Of a stretch of 64,000 nt of DNA, positions 25,464 to 32,589 are shown in pieces. A program made the translations under genes and the position numbers. Source of the stretch: Noviherbaspirillum_A sp047237965. Its GTDB lineage: Bacteria > Pseudomonadota > Gammaproteobacteria > Burkholderiales > Burkholderiaceae_D. The notes below the pieces were generated by a model. It was not told the DNA's origin. It saw nothing but the letters and a program-made list of their open reading frames with translations, and did no database searches. How positions within the stretch are numbered: the first letter of the stretch is position 1; each line of letters starts with the position of its first letter. Location: positions 1,736,001 to 1,800,000 of the forward strand of contig NZ_JBDFLX010000001.1 of the NCBI RefSeq assembly GCF_047237965.1, read 5' to 3'.

Positions 25464-26601
25464 CGGCATAACCGCAACGCCATCCATGTCGCCTCTGCAG
25501 GCCCTGGCCAAAAGCCTGGCGGGCGACATGCTGCTGCGCATCCTGCTGCTGGCGCTGGTGGCGCTGACGCTGGCCGCACCCGACCGGATCGGCAGCTATC
25601 CGTCCCTGGTGGACTGGCGCACCGTCGGCACCCTGCTGGGCTTGCTGATTCTGACCAAGGGTATCGAGTTGAGCGGCTGGCTGCCGCATCTGGCGCGGCG
25701 GCTGGTCGGCCTGATGTCCAGCGAACGCCTGCTGGCGCTGTTGCTGGTGGCGTCGACCGCGGCGCTGGCCACCGTGCTGACCAATGACGTTGCCCTGTTC
25801 GTCATCGTCCCGCTGACCCTGACGCTGAAGGACACCGGAGTGCCGTTGACCAGGCTGATCGTGTTCGAGGCGCTTGCCGCCAACGCAGGCTCGGTGCTGA
25901 CCCCGGTGGGCAATCCTCAAAACCTGTTTCTGTGGCAGTTGTCCCATACCGGCTTCGCGGAGTTCGCATGGACGATGCTGCCGCTGACCCTGCTGCTGCT
26001 GGCGCCATTGCTGCTGCTGACCCTGCTGTCCTTTTCCGGCCGCACCCTGCATTTCCCGCAGCGGCAAGCCGCGGCGAAAACCGACCGGCTGCAGCTTGCC
26101 CTGTCGCTGGCGCTCTATCTGCCCTTCCTGGTGCTGACTGACATGCACCGTCCGCTTGCGGCGCTGCTGGTGCTTGCGCCGCTGCTCATTGCGCGTCGCG
26201 GCGTGCTGCTGCGCATAGACTGGGGACTGCTGCTGGTATTCGTGCTGATGTTCATCGACCTGCGGCTGCTGGGCGCGCTGCCGCCCGTGAAAAACCTGAT
26301 CGCCACCATCAATCTGGACATTGCCTGGCATCTGTACTCCACGGCCATCGCTGCCTCGCAAGTGGTCAGCAACGTGCCGGCTGCCATCCTGCTGGCGCAA
26401 TACAGCCAGGACTGGAAAGTGATTGCCTATGGCGTCAACGTCGGCGGTTTCGGCTTCATGCTCGGGTCGCTTGCCAACATCATCGCGCTGCGCATGACGC
26501 CCGACCGGCGCGCATGGATCGTTTTCCATGCCTACTCCGTGCCCTTCCTGGCGGTGGCAGCCGTCCTGGCCTGGCTGGTGCTGCGCCAGCCAGGCGCCTG
26601 A
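25456..26601 (+). CDS. SLC13/ArsB-like (CitMHS superfamily) permease
   Basis: 381 residues, about ten or eleven transmembrane helices. The ion-transporter hallmarks TLTNDVALFVIVPL (TNDVAxxxxxP) and NAGSVLTPVGNPQN are present, with a mirrored second copy SNVPAAILLAQYS in the second half. These match the ArsB/NhaD/CitMHS superfamily of anion or antiport carriers. Substrate cannot be determined; no ars genes are near, so arsenite is not assumed. The ATG overlaps the end of the upstream small gene. Confidence 0.82.
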   Translation: MADGITATPSMSPLQALAKSLAGDMLLRILLLALVALTLAAPDRIGSYPSLVDWRTVGTLLGLLILTKGIELSGWLPHLARRLVGLMSSERLLALLLVASTAALATVLTNDVALFVIVPLTLTLKDTGVPLTRLIVFEALAANAGSVLTPVGNPQNLFLWQLSHTGFAEFAWTMLPLTLLLLAPLLLLTLLSFSGRTLHFPQRQAAAKTDRLQLALSLALYLPFLVLTDMHRPLAALLVLAPLLIARRGVLLRIDWGLLLVFVLMFIDLRLLGALPPVKNLIATINLDIAWHLYSTAIAASQVVSNVPAAILLAQYSQDWKVIAYGVNVGGFGFMLGSLANIIALRMTPDRRAWIVFHAYSVPFLAVAAVLAWLVLRQPGA

Positions 26602-26650
26602 ACGGCCAGGCGCCTGGCTAGTCAACCCCGGTCCGGGGCAATGGTCAAGG

Positions 26651-27133
26651 TCAGCCGCGGCCGCGGCCACCGTGGTGGGCGTGCATGCGACCGCCCACGT
26701 TGTCATTGAAGATCTGCTGCTGCAGCGGCGACAGCGTGGCGTAGAAGGTCTTCATTGCAGCCAGGTGGGTCGTCATGCGTGCCTCGCGCTCCTTCATCAT
26801 GGCCAGCATTTTTTCCATGCGTTCCGGCGCGGACAGCTTTTCCCATTCGGCCCGGTCGGGACGGCCCGGCCGGCCTTCGGCTTGCGGCGGCCTGATTGCC
26901 TCGACATAGGTTTTCCAGGCGGCTTCCTGGCTGCCGGTCAGCTTGAGCTTGTCATGCAGCGCCGCCTGGCGGCGCGCCATGGCTTCGCGGCGGTGTTCGC
27001 CGCCATGCTCCATGCCCTGCATGCCGCCATGATCGGGCGCCGGACCGGCGGGCATCGGCGGCGCGGCATAGACGGCGGAAGCAAGGCCGGCAGCCATGAG
27101 ACCGGAGACGAGTGTGGCGCGCAGATGTTTCAT
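26651..27133 (-). CDS. Periplasmic Spy/CpxP-like (LTXXQ) protein
   Basis: 160 residues from ATG 27133, with AAAGGAATC before it. Signal peptide about 1-24 (ends VYA). The mature protein is His/Met/Arg rich at both ends (DHGGMQGMEHGGEHR and HAHHGGRGRG) and helical between, with the LTGSQEAAWKTYVEA and LSPLQQQIFND repeats of the LTXXQ family. Relatives are stress-induced periplasmic chaperones or metal-responsive proteins. The His/Met tails suggest metal binding; this is inference. Confidence 0.82.
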   Translation of the reverse strand: MKHLRATLVSGLMAAGLASAVYAAPPMPAGPAPDHGGMQGMEHGGEHRREAMARRQAALHDKLKLTGSQEAAWKTYVEAIRPPQAEGRPGRPDRAEWEKLSAPERMEKMLAMMKEREARMTTHLAAMKTFYATLSPLQQQIFNDNVGGRMHAHHGGRGRG

Positions 27134-27280
27134 GATGATTCCTTTCGACGGTTTAGGGTTGTGCCATGCACAGGTATGCATGATGCCCACCGCTTGTATC
27201 AAGGAAATGTCAGCATTGTCCGCTTTGTATCGAGTTGTATCGCCATGCCGGATCCGGCAGGCAGGAAGGCGCCATGAGAC

Positions 27281-27311
27281 AAAGGCGCGGCGCCACAGAC
27301 GCCGCGCCTTT
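27281..27311 (-). terminator. Strong stem-loop after the small gene at 27340
   Basis: AAAGGCGCGGCG (27281-27292) and CGCCGCGCCTTT (27300-27311) are perfect 12-bp inverted repeats around a 7-base loop. On the minus strand it starts 28 bp after the stop codon. The U run is short (TTTG), so it is a weak or factor-assisted terminator. Confidence 0.6.
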
Positions 27312-27339
27312 GCGCGTGGACTATGCTGGCCGGCCTGCG

Positions 27340-27555
27340 CTATTCGTCCATGCCGTTCAGGCTTTCGATATCGCCGATCGCAAGGCGCCGCATCAGGCTG
27401 GGCGTTGCCTCGTCCGGGTCGATGCCGGTGGCAACGGCATCCGGAACGGCCTTTTTCATCTGGCCGTCGCGCTCGATAAAGTACTCGCCCTTGTCATAGG
27501 CGATCAGATAAGTCAGGCGTTGGCCGACGCGGCGGGTGTAATACTCCGATGGCAT
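27340..27555 (-). CDS. Small hypothetical protein (71 aa)
   Basis: 71 residues, preceded by a very strong AAAGGAGG site. Soluble; central YLIAYDKGEYFIERDGQMKK looks like a small beta hairpin, the end is acidic. No family recognised. The strong ribosome binding site is the best evidence that it is real. Confidence 0.65.
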   Translation of the reverse strand: MPSEYYTRRVGQRLTYLIAYDKGEYFIERDGQMKKAVPDAVATGIDPDEATPSLMRRLAIGDIESLNGMDE

Positions 27556-27653
27556 GACGATGTCCTCCTTTGCATGTTGAAAAAATATACCGCTGCCGAA
27601 GAGCCGGTCATGCGCGGGCGCAGACTATCATGCACGCCACCGTGACGCTCCTC

Positions 27654-28088
27654 TCAGCAGTTGCCCTTCTTGGCCTGTCCCGGCGGGCAGAAACCGCCAC
27701 GCCGTTCGTCCCGGTCATGGTCGTGGCGCTCATGGCGCTCATGCCGCTCATGCGACTCGTAATGCGGCCGCGCATCGCGCCGCCAGCCGCCTTCCCTCAG
27801 GCGCCAGCCATTGTCCACGCGCACCCATTCGGGCCGCACATAGACCTCTCCCTGCCGCGCCCGCTCCCAATGCCCGTCCTGCCACACATGCCGGCGGCCA
27901 TCCCAGCTCCAGAAGCCCGGCGCCCACAGATATCCCGGCCGGCCCGCCGGCACCACTTCATAGCGCGGCGGCGGCGGCGCGTCGCCAATGATGATGTTCA
28001 GGTTGATCTGTGCCTGTGCCGGTGCCGCGATAAAGGCGGCGCTGGTAGTGGCAATCATTAAAGCGGCGGCGCTGAGGATCGATTTCAT
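27654..28088 (-). CDS. WXXGXW-repeat (BcpO-like) secreted protein
   Basis: 144 residues from ATG 28088, with AAGGAGCCAGAC upstream. Signal peptide about 1-27 ending AQAQ. The mature part holds the YXW-repeat pattern YLWAPGFWSWDGRRHVW and WQDGHWE, typical of WXXGXW proteins found in Burkholderiales. Near the C-terminus is a charged repeat with HERHERHER then HDHDRDE and two Cys (FCPPGQ and the final GNC). Function unknown; envelope location is inferred. Confidence 0.8.
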   Translation of the reverse strand: MKSILSAAALMIATTSAAFIAAPAQAQINLNIIIGDAPPPPRYEVVPAGRPGYLWAPGFWSWDGRRHVWQDGHWERARQGEVYVRPEWVRVDNGWRLREGGWRRDARPHYESHERHERHERHDHDRDERRGGFCPPGQAKKGNC

Positions 28089-28304
28089 GTCTGGCTCCTT
28101 GATGAACTGCCGACCAATATACATGCCAAACAGCAACGATCATTCAAATGATGCAGATCCTTACATTTTCGATTTCCCCGGCAGAAAATTGCACGATGAG
28201 CGTTCCCGTTTCCGGAGACGGGCGCCGGGCAGGCAGACGGGTTTAGGGATGCTTGGCTATGTCGTGTATGAAGCAGGCATGAAAGCGCTCGTCCTGTTCA
28301 TCGC

Positions 28305-28712
28305 TTACTGCTTGCTTCCACCCTGTCCGGCCGGCACCGGCGTGACCAGTTCACGAACCACGCCCCCGCTACCGACGCTGCCGCTGACGCTTCCTTCGCC
28401 ATTGGCACGCCGTTCGCAATCGGCCTTTTCCGCCGCCGGCAGCGTGGCGCAGCGTTTGCTGGCATTGGCCTGGTAATCGCCGCTGTCGCGCAGATTGCCG
28501 CGCTGCGATTCCTGTTTGGCAGCACCGGCCTCGCGCATGCAGGTGGCTTGGTCCTGCTGGCTGTTGCCGTTCATGCAGTCAGCACGCTCTTTCTGGATAG
28601 TTGCATTCTGGTCGGCGGCCTGAGCCGTACCTGCCATGCCGCTCAGCATGCCGACAGTCATCAGCGCGGCGCAAGCCCATTGCCTTGATACGGGAATGAA
28701 AGATGCCCTCAT
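28305..28712 (-). CDS. Secreted hypothetical protein with paired cysteines
   Basis: 135 residues from ATG 28712, with GGAGAATTGC upstream. Signal peptide about 1-32 (ends AQAAD). The mature part contains four Cys in the pattern ADCMNG, ATCMREAG, KRCATLP and ADCERR, and a Gly/Ser-rich segment before the tail. Similar small proteins occur in Oxalobacteraceae, but I have no name for them. Not in an obvious operon. Confidence 0.7.
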   Translation of the reverse strand: MRASFIPVSRQWACAALMTVGMLSGMAGTAQAADQNATIQKERADCMNGNSQQDQATCMREAGAAKQESQRGNLRDSGDYQANASKRCATLPAAEKADCERRANGEGSVSGSVGSGGVVRELVTPVPAGQGGSKQ

Positions 28713-28883
28713 TGCAATTCTCCATCTGAAAAATTGCAGATTAAAAGCGAACGGAAAGGATGTCTGTTCGCTAACAAACTTAATAAACTGTTCGGTATAA
28801 GCCGCCCAGTCTATTGACATTGCGTAAAAGGCAACTTCAGGTACTATATTAAATTATCATTAATACAACAAATTGAGGTCGTG

Positions 28884-29210
28884 ATGGGCACAGACACCAG
28901 ACTGCCGGACTTTGATACCTTATCCCGCCTCTATCAGGAAGACCCGGGCGCGTTCGAGGCTTTCCGCCGCCAGCTGCTGCGTCAGGCTGTGGACGAAGCG
29001 CCGCGCCGCCACCGTCCCGCCCTGGAAGAACTCCTGTTGTGCATCGAGGCGAGCCGGCAACGCGCTGCGACCCCGGCCGAAGCTGCCTCGAATGCCTTCC
29101 AGATGATGCGCCAGTCGGTCAATCAGTTGAACGCCGCCTGGCAGTCGGGACTGCAGAGCGTGGCCCAGTTGCAGACCGACGCCCTGATGCTCAAGCTGCG
29201 CACGCGCTGA
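28884..29210 (+). CDS. DUF3135-like protein
   Basis: 108 residues from ATG 28884 (the GTG 3 bases earlier is less likely); TTGAGGTCG lies upstream. The N-terminal LPDFDTLSRLYQEDPGAFE pattern matches DUF3135 proteins. It is soluble, helical, with no membrane segment. Function of the family is not established. It is convergent with leuA, only 11 bp apart. Confidence 0.72.
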   Translation: MGTDTRLPDFDTLSRLYQEDPGAFEAFRRQLLRQAVDEAPRRHRPALEELLLCIEASRQRAATPAEAASNAFQMMRQSVNQLNAAWQSGLQSVAQLQTDALMLKLRTR

Positions 29211-29221
29211 GACGCGCCAGA

Positions 29222-30889
29222 TCAGGCAGCCGTACGCGCCACGTCCCGGTTCACCGCGCTCATCACGGCCTTGAACGACGCGGTGACGATGTTGGCATCG
29301 ATGCCCACGCCGAACATGGTCGGACCATCGCCGACGCGCAGTTCCACATAGCTGGCGGCCTGCGCATTGGCGCCCGCGCCAATCGCATGCTCGTGGTAAT
29401 CCATCACGCGAACATTGAGCCCCAGCGCGTCGACGAAAGCATCGATCGGACCATTGCCGGCGCCGGTCTGCTCGCGCATCACCCCGCCCTGCTCCATCGC
29501 CACCGCAATCTGCACCGGGCACGCCTGCGTGGTGTCTTCGCTCATCCGGTGGCTGAGGTAGGCGTACGGTGTCCGCTGCTCCAGATATTCAGCGCGGAAG
29601 ATACGGTAGATCTCCTCCGCCGTGACCTCCTTGCCGGTCGTATCCGCCGCGGCCTGCACCACACGGCTGAACTCGATCTGCAGGCGACGCGGCAATGCCA
29701 GGCCGTGTTCCTGTTCCAGCAAGTAGGACATGCCGCCCTTGCCGGACTGGCTGTTGACGCGAATCACCGCGTCATAGCTGCGGCCGAGATCGGCCGGGTC
29801 GATCGGCAGGTACGGCACGTCCCAGATTTCATCCGGCTTCTGCTGTGCGAAACCCTTCTTGATCGCATCCTGATGCGAGCCTGAAAACGCGGTATAGACC
29901 AGGTCGCCCACGTACGGATGGCGCGGATGCACCGGCAGCTGGTTGCATTCCTCCACGCACTGGCGCACGGCATCGATGTCGGAAAAGTCCAGTCCCGGAT
30001 GCACGCCCTGCGTATAAAGATTCAGCGCCAGTGTCACCAGGTCCACATTGCCGGTACGCTCGCCATTTCCGAACAGGCATCCCTCTACCCGCTGTGCGCC
30101 CGCCATCACTGCCAGTTCGGCTGCGGCAACGGCCGTGCCCCGGTCATTGTGCGGATGCACGCTCAGGATGATCGCATCACGCCGTTCCAGGTTGCGGTGC
30201 ATCCACTCGACCTGGTCGGCGTAGAGATTCGGCGTGCTGCTCTCTACCGTTGCCGGCAGGTTGATGATCATCTTGCGCTGCGGCGTCGGCTCCCAGACGG
30301 CGCTGACGGCGTCGCATACTTCCTTGGCGAAATCGAGTTCGGTCTGGCTGAACGACTCAGGCGTATATTCAAAACCCCATTCGGTTTCCGGCATGTCGCT
30401 GACGAGGTGGCGCACCAGGCGTGCGCCGCTGACGGCGATCTCGCGGATTTCCTCGCGAGGCAGGTTGAACACCACCCGGCGGAAAGCCGGCGCGGTCGAG
30501 TTATACAGATGCACTACCGCCCGCCTGGCGCCGCGCACCGATTCCACGGTGCGCCGGATCAGCTCTTCCCGCGACTGCGTCAGCACGATAATCGTCACAT
30601 CCTCGGGAATGTGATTTTCCTCGATCAGCATGCGCACGAAGTCGAAGTCCGTTTGCGACGCCGATGGGAAGCCCACTTCGATTTCCTTCAGGCCCGTCTT
30701 GATCAGCATGTCGAAAAACTGCATTTTCTTCGCCGGACTCATCGGTTCGATCAGCGCCTGGTTGCCATCGCGCAGATCGGTGCTCATCCAGATCGGCGGC
30801 GTCGTGATGACCTTGTCGGGCCAGGTGCGGTTAACGAGCGCTACAGGCGCGAAAGGACGGTATTTAGTTGCTGGGTTGACGAGCATCAT
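29222..30889 (-). CDS. leuA: 2-isopropylmalate synthase (leucine biosynthesis)
   Basis: 555 residues, long (type 2) form of LeuA. It condenses 2-ketoisovalerate and acetyl-CoA, the first committed step to leucine, and is normally feedback inhibited by leucine. Motifs: STDLRDGNQAL (metal-binding Asp), LSVHPHNDRGT (metal His), GNGERTGNVDL; the C-terminal regulatory domain runs from about 430 to 555. The start ATG 30889 has AAGGAATTGCC before it; a second ATG follows directly. An upstream leader ORF with tandem leucine codons (30996-31118) suggests leucine-dependent control. There are no other leu genes in the window. Confidence 0.95.
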   Translation of the reverse strand: MMLVNPATKYRPFAPVALVNRTWPDKVITTPPIWMSTDLRDGNQALIEPMSPAKKMQFFDMLIKTGLKEIEVGFPSASQTDFDFVRMLIEENHIPEDVTIIVLTQSREELIRRTVESVRGARRAVVHLYNSTAPAFRRVVFNLPREEIREIAVSGARLVRHLVSDMPETEWGFEYTPESFSQTELDFAKEVCDAVSAVWEPTPQRKMIINLPATVESSTPNLYADQVEWMHRNLERRDAIILSVHPHNDRGTAVAAAELAVMAGAQRVEGCLFGNGERTGNVDLVTLALNLYTQGVHPGLDFSDIDAVRQCVEECNQLPVHPRHPYVGDLVYTAFSGSHQDAIKKGFAQQKPDEIWDVPYLPIDPADLGRSYDAVIRVNSQSGKGGMSYLLEQEHGLALPRRLQIEFSRVVQAAADTTGKEVTAEEIYRIFRAEYLEQRTPYAYLSHRMSEDTTQACPVQIAVAMEQGGVMREQTGAGNGPIDAFVDALGLNVRVMDYHEHAIGAGANAQAASYVELRVGDGPTMFGVGIDANIVTASFKAVMSAVNRDVARTAA

Positions 30890-30913
30890 GGCAATTCCTT
30901 GTCGGATAGTGGG

Positions 30914-30929
30914 CGCCGCAAACGCGGCG
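30914..30929 (-). promoter_or_regulatory. Hairpin between leuA leader ORF and leuA
   Basis: CGCCGC / GCGGCG perfect 6-bp stem with a 4-base loop, about 25 bp before the leuA start. No T run follows, so it is not a canonical intrinsic terminator. It could affect leuA mRNA access. Confidence 0.4.
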
Positions 30930-30995
30930 TCGGGCAAACGGGACTTCGGGAGTTCTGGAATTCTGGATGTGGCGGAAAGGCTGCCGGACTGCCAC

Positions 30996-31118
30996 TCAAC
31001 GCGAGGCCAGGCAACCGATCGGTAGCAGTAGCGCTGCGAATGCGCGCGAAAACGCGCCCGGCAGGGACTCGATGCGGTGGGAATTTTTTGCTGTGTATCG
31101 GTGGGAATGCATGCTCAT
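30996..31118 (-). CDS. Candidate leucine leader peptide of leuA (40 aa)
   Basis: Short ORF of 40 codons plus stop, beginning ATG at 31118 with GAAGGTCC just upstream. Near its end it reads Ala-Leu-Leu-Leu-Pro with codons CTA CTG CTA, and another Leu CTG five codons later. CTA is a rare leucine codon in GC-rich DNA, so two CTA in three codons is striking. It sits about 107 bp before leuA on the same strand. This fits a leucine attenuation leader, but I see no intrinsic terminator between it and leuA, so the mechanism is uncertain. Confidence 0.55.
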   Translation of the reverse strand: MSMHSHRYTAKNSHRIESLPGAFSRAFAALLLPIGCLASR

Positions 31119-31197
31119 GGACCTTCGTTCTGATTGCCTGGGGCCGGACGTGCCGGCCTGACTTGCTTACGCGTGGCGCGGTAGGCGTAGTCGTAGC

Positions 31198-31214
31198 GAC
31201 AGCGATAGGCTGTC
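31198..31214 (-). promoter_or_regulatory. Inverted repeat upstream of leuA leader
   Basis: GACAGC (31198-31203) and GCTGTC (31209-31214) form a perfect 6-bp dyad with a 5-base spacer, about 80 bp upstream of the leader ORF. It could be an operator or promoter-linked hairpin. Confidence 0.3.
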
Positions 31215-31320
31215 ACGCAGGCTGAACGAAAAGAAGGGTCGGTGAGCGAAAAACATTTGCGAACCATACGGGAGCAAACAAGCTGCTGTCAAGCGAAACC
31301 GCTTTACGAGGGTTCGTTCG

Positions 31321-31669
31321 TTGCTGGAACAAGGCTTGCCGCCCAACCTGGGTAACCACAAGGGCGACAGCCTGCTGATGCTGGCCAGCTATCACGGCCA
31401 TGCGGAGGCGGCGCGGCTGCTGCCTGATTTCTACGCCGATGCGGCCCTGTGCAGCAACGACTAGGGACAGGGGCCGCTCGCTGGTGCAGGGTACACAGGC
31501 GAGGCGGCAATGGCGTCGCTGCTGCTGGAACGGTAAGTAAATGTGGAAGGCGCAATGCCGAGCGGACGCACGCGATGCCGGCGGCCTGACCGCCCTCGAC
31601 GTCGCGCGCATCATGGGCGCGCCGGATACGCCGCAGCAGATTGCCGCGGCCCTTGAGGCGATTCAGTGA
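31321..31669 (+). pseudogene. Decayed ankyrin-repeat protein gene
   Basis: Frame 31321 onward encodes LLEQGLPPNL, then LLMLASYHGHAEAARLL, then a stop at 31462-31464 where relatives would read through (ND-stop-GQGPLAGA). The same frame continues with GEAAMASLLLER, stops again at 31534-31536, and then GAMPSGRT. About 31574 the frame shifts, and the C-terminus DAGGLTALDVARIMGAPD ends with a normal stop at 31667-31669. These are ankyrin-repeat sequences with nonsense codons, a frameshift, and apparently one repeat deleted. The N-terminus is not clearly defined. It is a remnant, not functional. Confidence 0.8.
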
Positions 31670-31749
31670 CTCAGTAAGTCAGTCTTGAAGGAGCCTTTTG
31701 CTCAAGGCGTCAGGCAAGAAAAGAAACAAAGGGCCAAAGGCGTCAGGCG

Positions 31750-32145
31750 TCAGGCGTTGGGCCGCAACAGCCGCAGAATATCGACCAGTTCATTGCGAAT
31801 GGCAAGCAGGTCGACCTGCGGCTCGGGCGGCGCAACCGGCTCTTCCTCGATCGCGCCATGCTCGGCCAGGCGATTGCCCAGCTTGTTGCGGGCGCCGCTG
31901 ATGGTAAAGCCCTGCTCATAAAGCAGTTCGCGGATGCGCCGGATCAGCAGCACTTCATGGTGCTGGTAATAACGACGGTTGCCGCGCCGCTTTACAGGCT
32001 TGAGCTGGGTGAATTCCTGCTCCCAGTAGCGCAGCACGTGCGGCTTGACGCCACACAGCTCGCTGACTTCGCCTATCGTGAAATAGCGCTTTGCAGGAAT
32101 GGGGGGCAATTCGATCAGTTCTGGCTTGCTGGTACGCTCTGTCAT
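31750..32145 (-). CDS. MerR-family transcriptional regulator
   Basis: 131 residues. N-terminal MerR winged helix with YFTIGEVSELCGVKPHVLRYWEQEF, then RRGNRRYYQHHEV and a short dimerisation helix (IRRIRELLYEQG). There is no C-terminal metal-binding Cys cluster, so it is not a heavy-metal sensor of the classical type. It starts 10 bp after ihfA, and this place next to ihfA is common in betaproteobacteria. Target genes are unknown. Confidence 0.9.
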   Translation of the reverse strand: MTERTSKPELIELPPIPAKRYFTIGEVSELCGVKPHVLRYWEQEFTQLKPVKRRGNRRYYQHHEVLLIRRIRELLYEQGFTISGARNKLGNRLAEHGAIEEEPVAPPEPQVDLLAIRNELVDILRLLRPNA

Positions 32146-32155
32146 GGGCAGTCAG

Positions 32156-32569
32156 TCAGGCGGCACGAGTGATGGGCTTGCGGCTGGCGAGTTCCACCAT
32201 GCTCTTGAGCTTCTGGCTTGCATGAAAGGTAACGACGCGCCTTGCGGTGATCGGTATCTCTTCCCCCGTCTTGGGATTGCGGCCCGGCCGCTGAGGCTTG
32301 TCGCGAAGCTGGAAGTTGCCAAAGCCGGAGAGCTTCACCAATTCGCCACGCTCGAGTGCGTTGCGGATCTCGTCGAAAAAGGTTTCGACCATGTCCTTGG
32401 CTTCCCGCTTGTTCAGGCCCACCTGTTCGAACAGCATTTCAGCGAGCTCGGCTTTTGTCAGCGTCGGAAGATCTTTTTCCAGCTGGGACCGGGCTTGAGC
32501 TTCGATCATCGCACGGTTCAGGTCAGCGGCTAGTACAGATTGAAATTCGGCTGAGTTCACGTCATTCAT
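32156..32569 (-). CDS. ihfA: Integration host factor, alpha subunit
   Basis: 137 residues from ATG 32569. The HU/IHF domain starts about residue 34 (PTLTKAELAEMLFEQVGL) and includes GFGNFQLRDKPQRPGRNPKTGE, the beta-arm that contacts and bends DNA. The canonical protein is about 100 residues, so this one has roughly 35 extra N-terminal residues; an internal ATG at 32509 would shorten it. It lies 20 bp after pheT, as in other proteobacteria. It acts as a heterodimer with IhfB in recombination, replication and transcription. Confidence 0.92.
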   Translation of the reverse strand: MNDVNSAEFQSVLAADLNRAMIEAQARSQLEKDLPTLTKAELAEMLFEQVGLNKREAKDMVETFFDEIRNALERGELVKLSGFGNFQLRDKPQRPGRNPKTGEEIPITARRVVTFHASQKLKSMVELASRKPITRAA

Positions 32570-32589
32570 TTCAGTTATCCCCACCTGCC

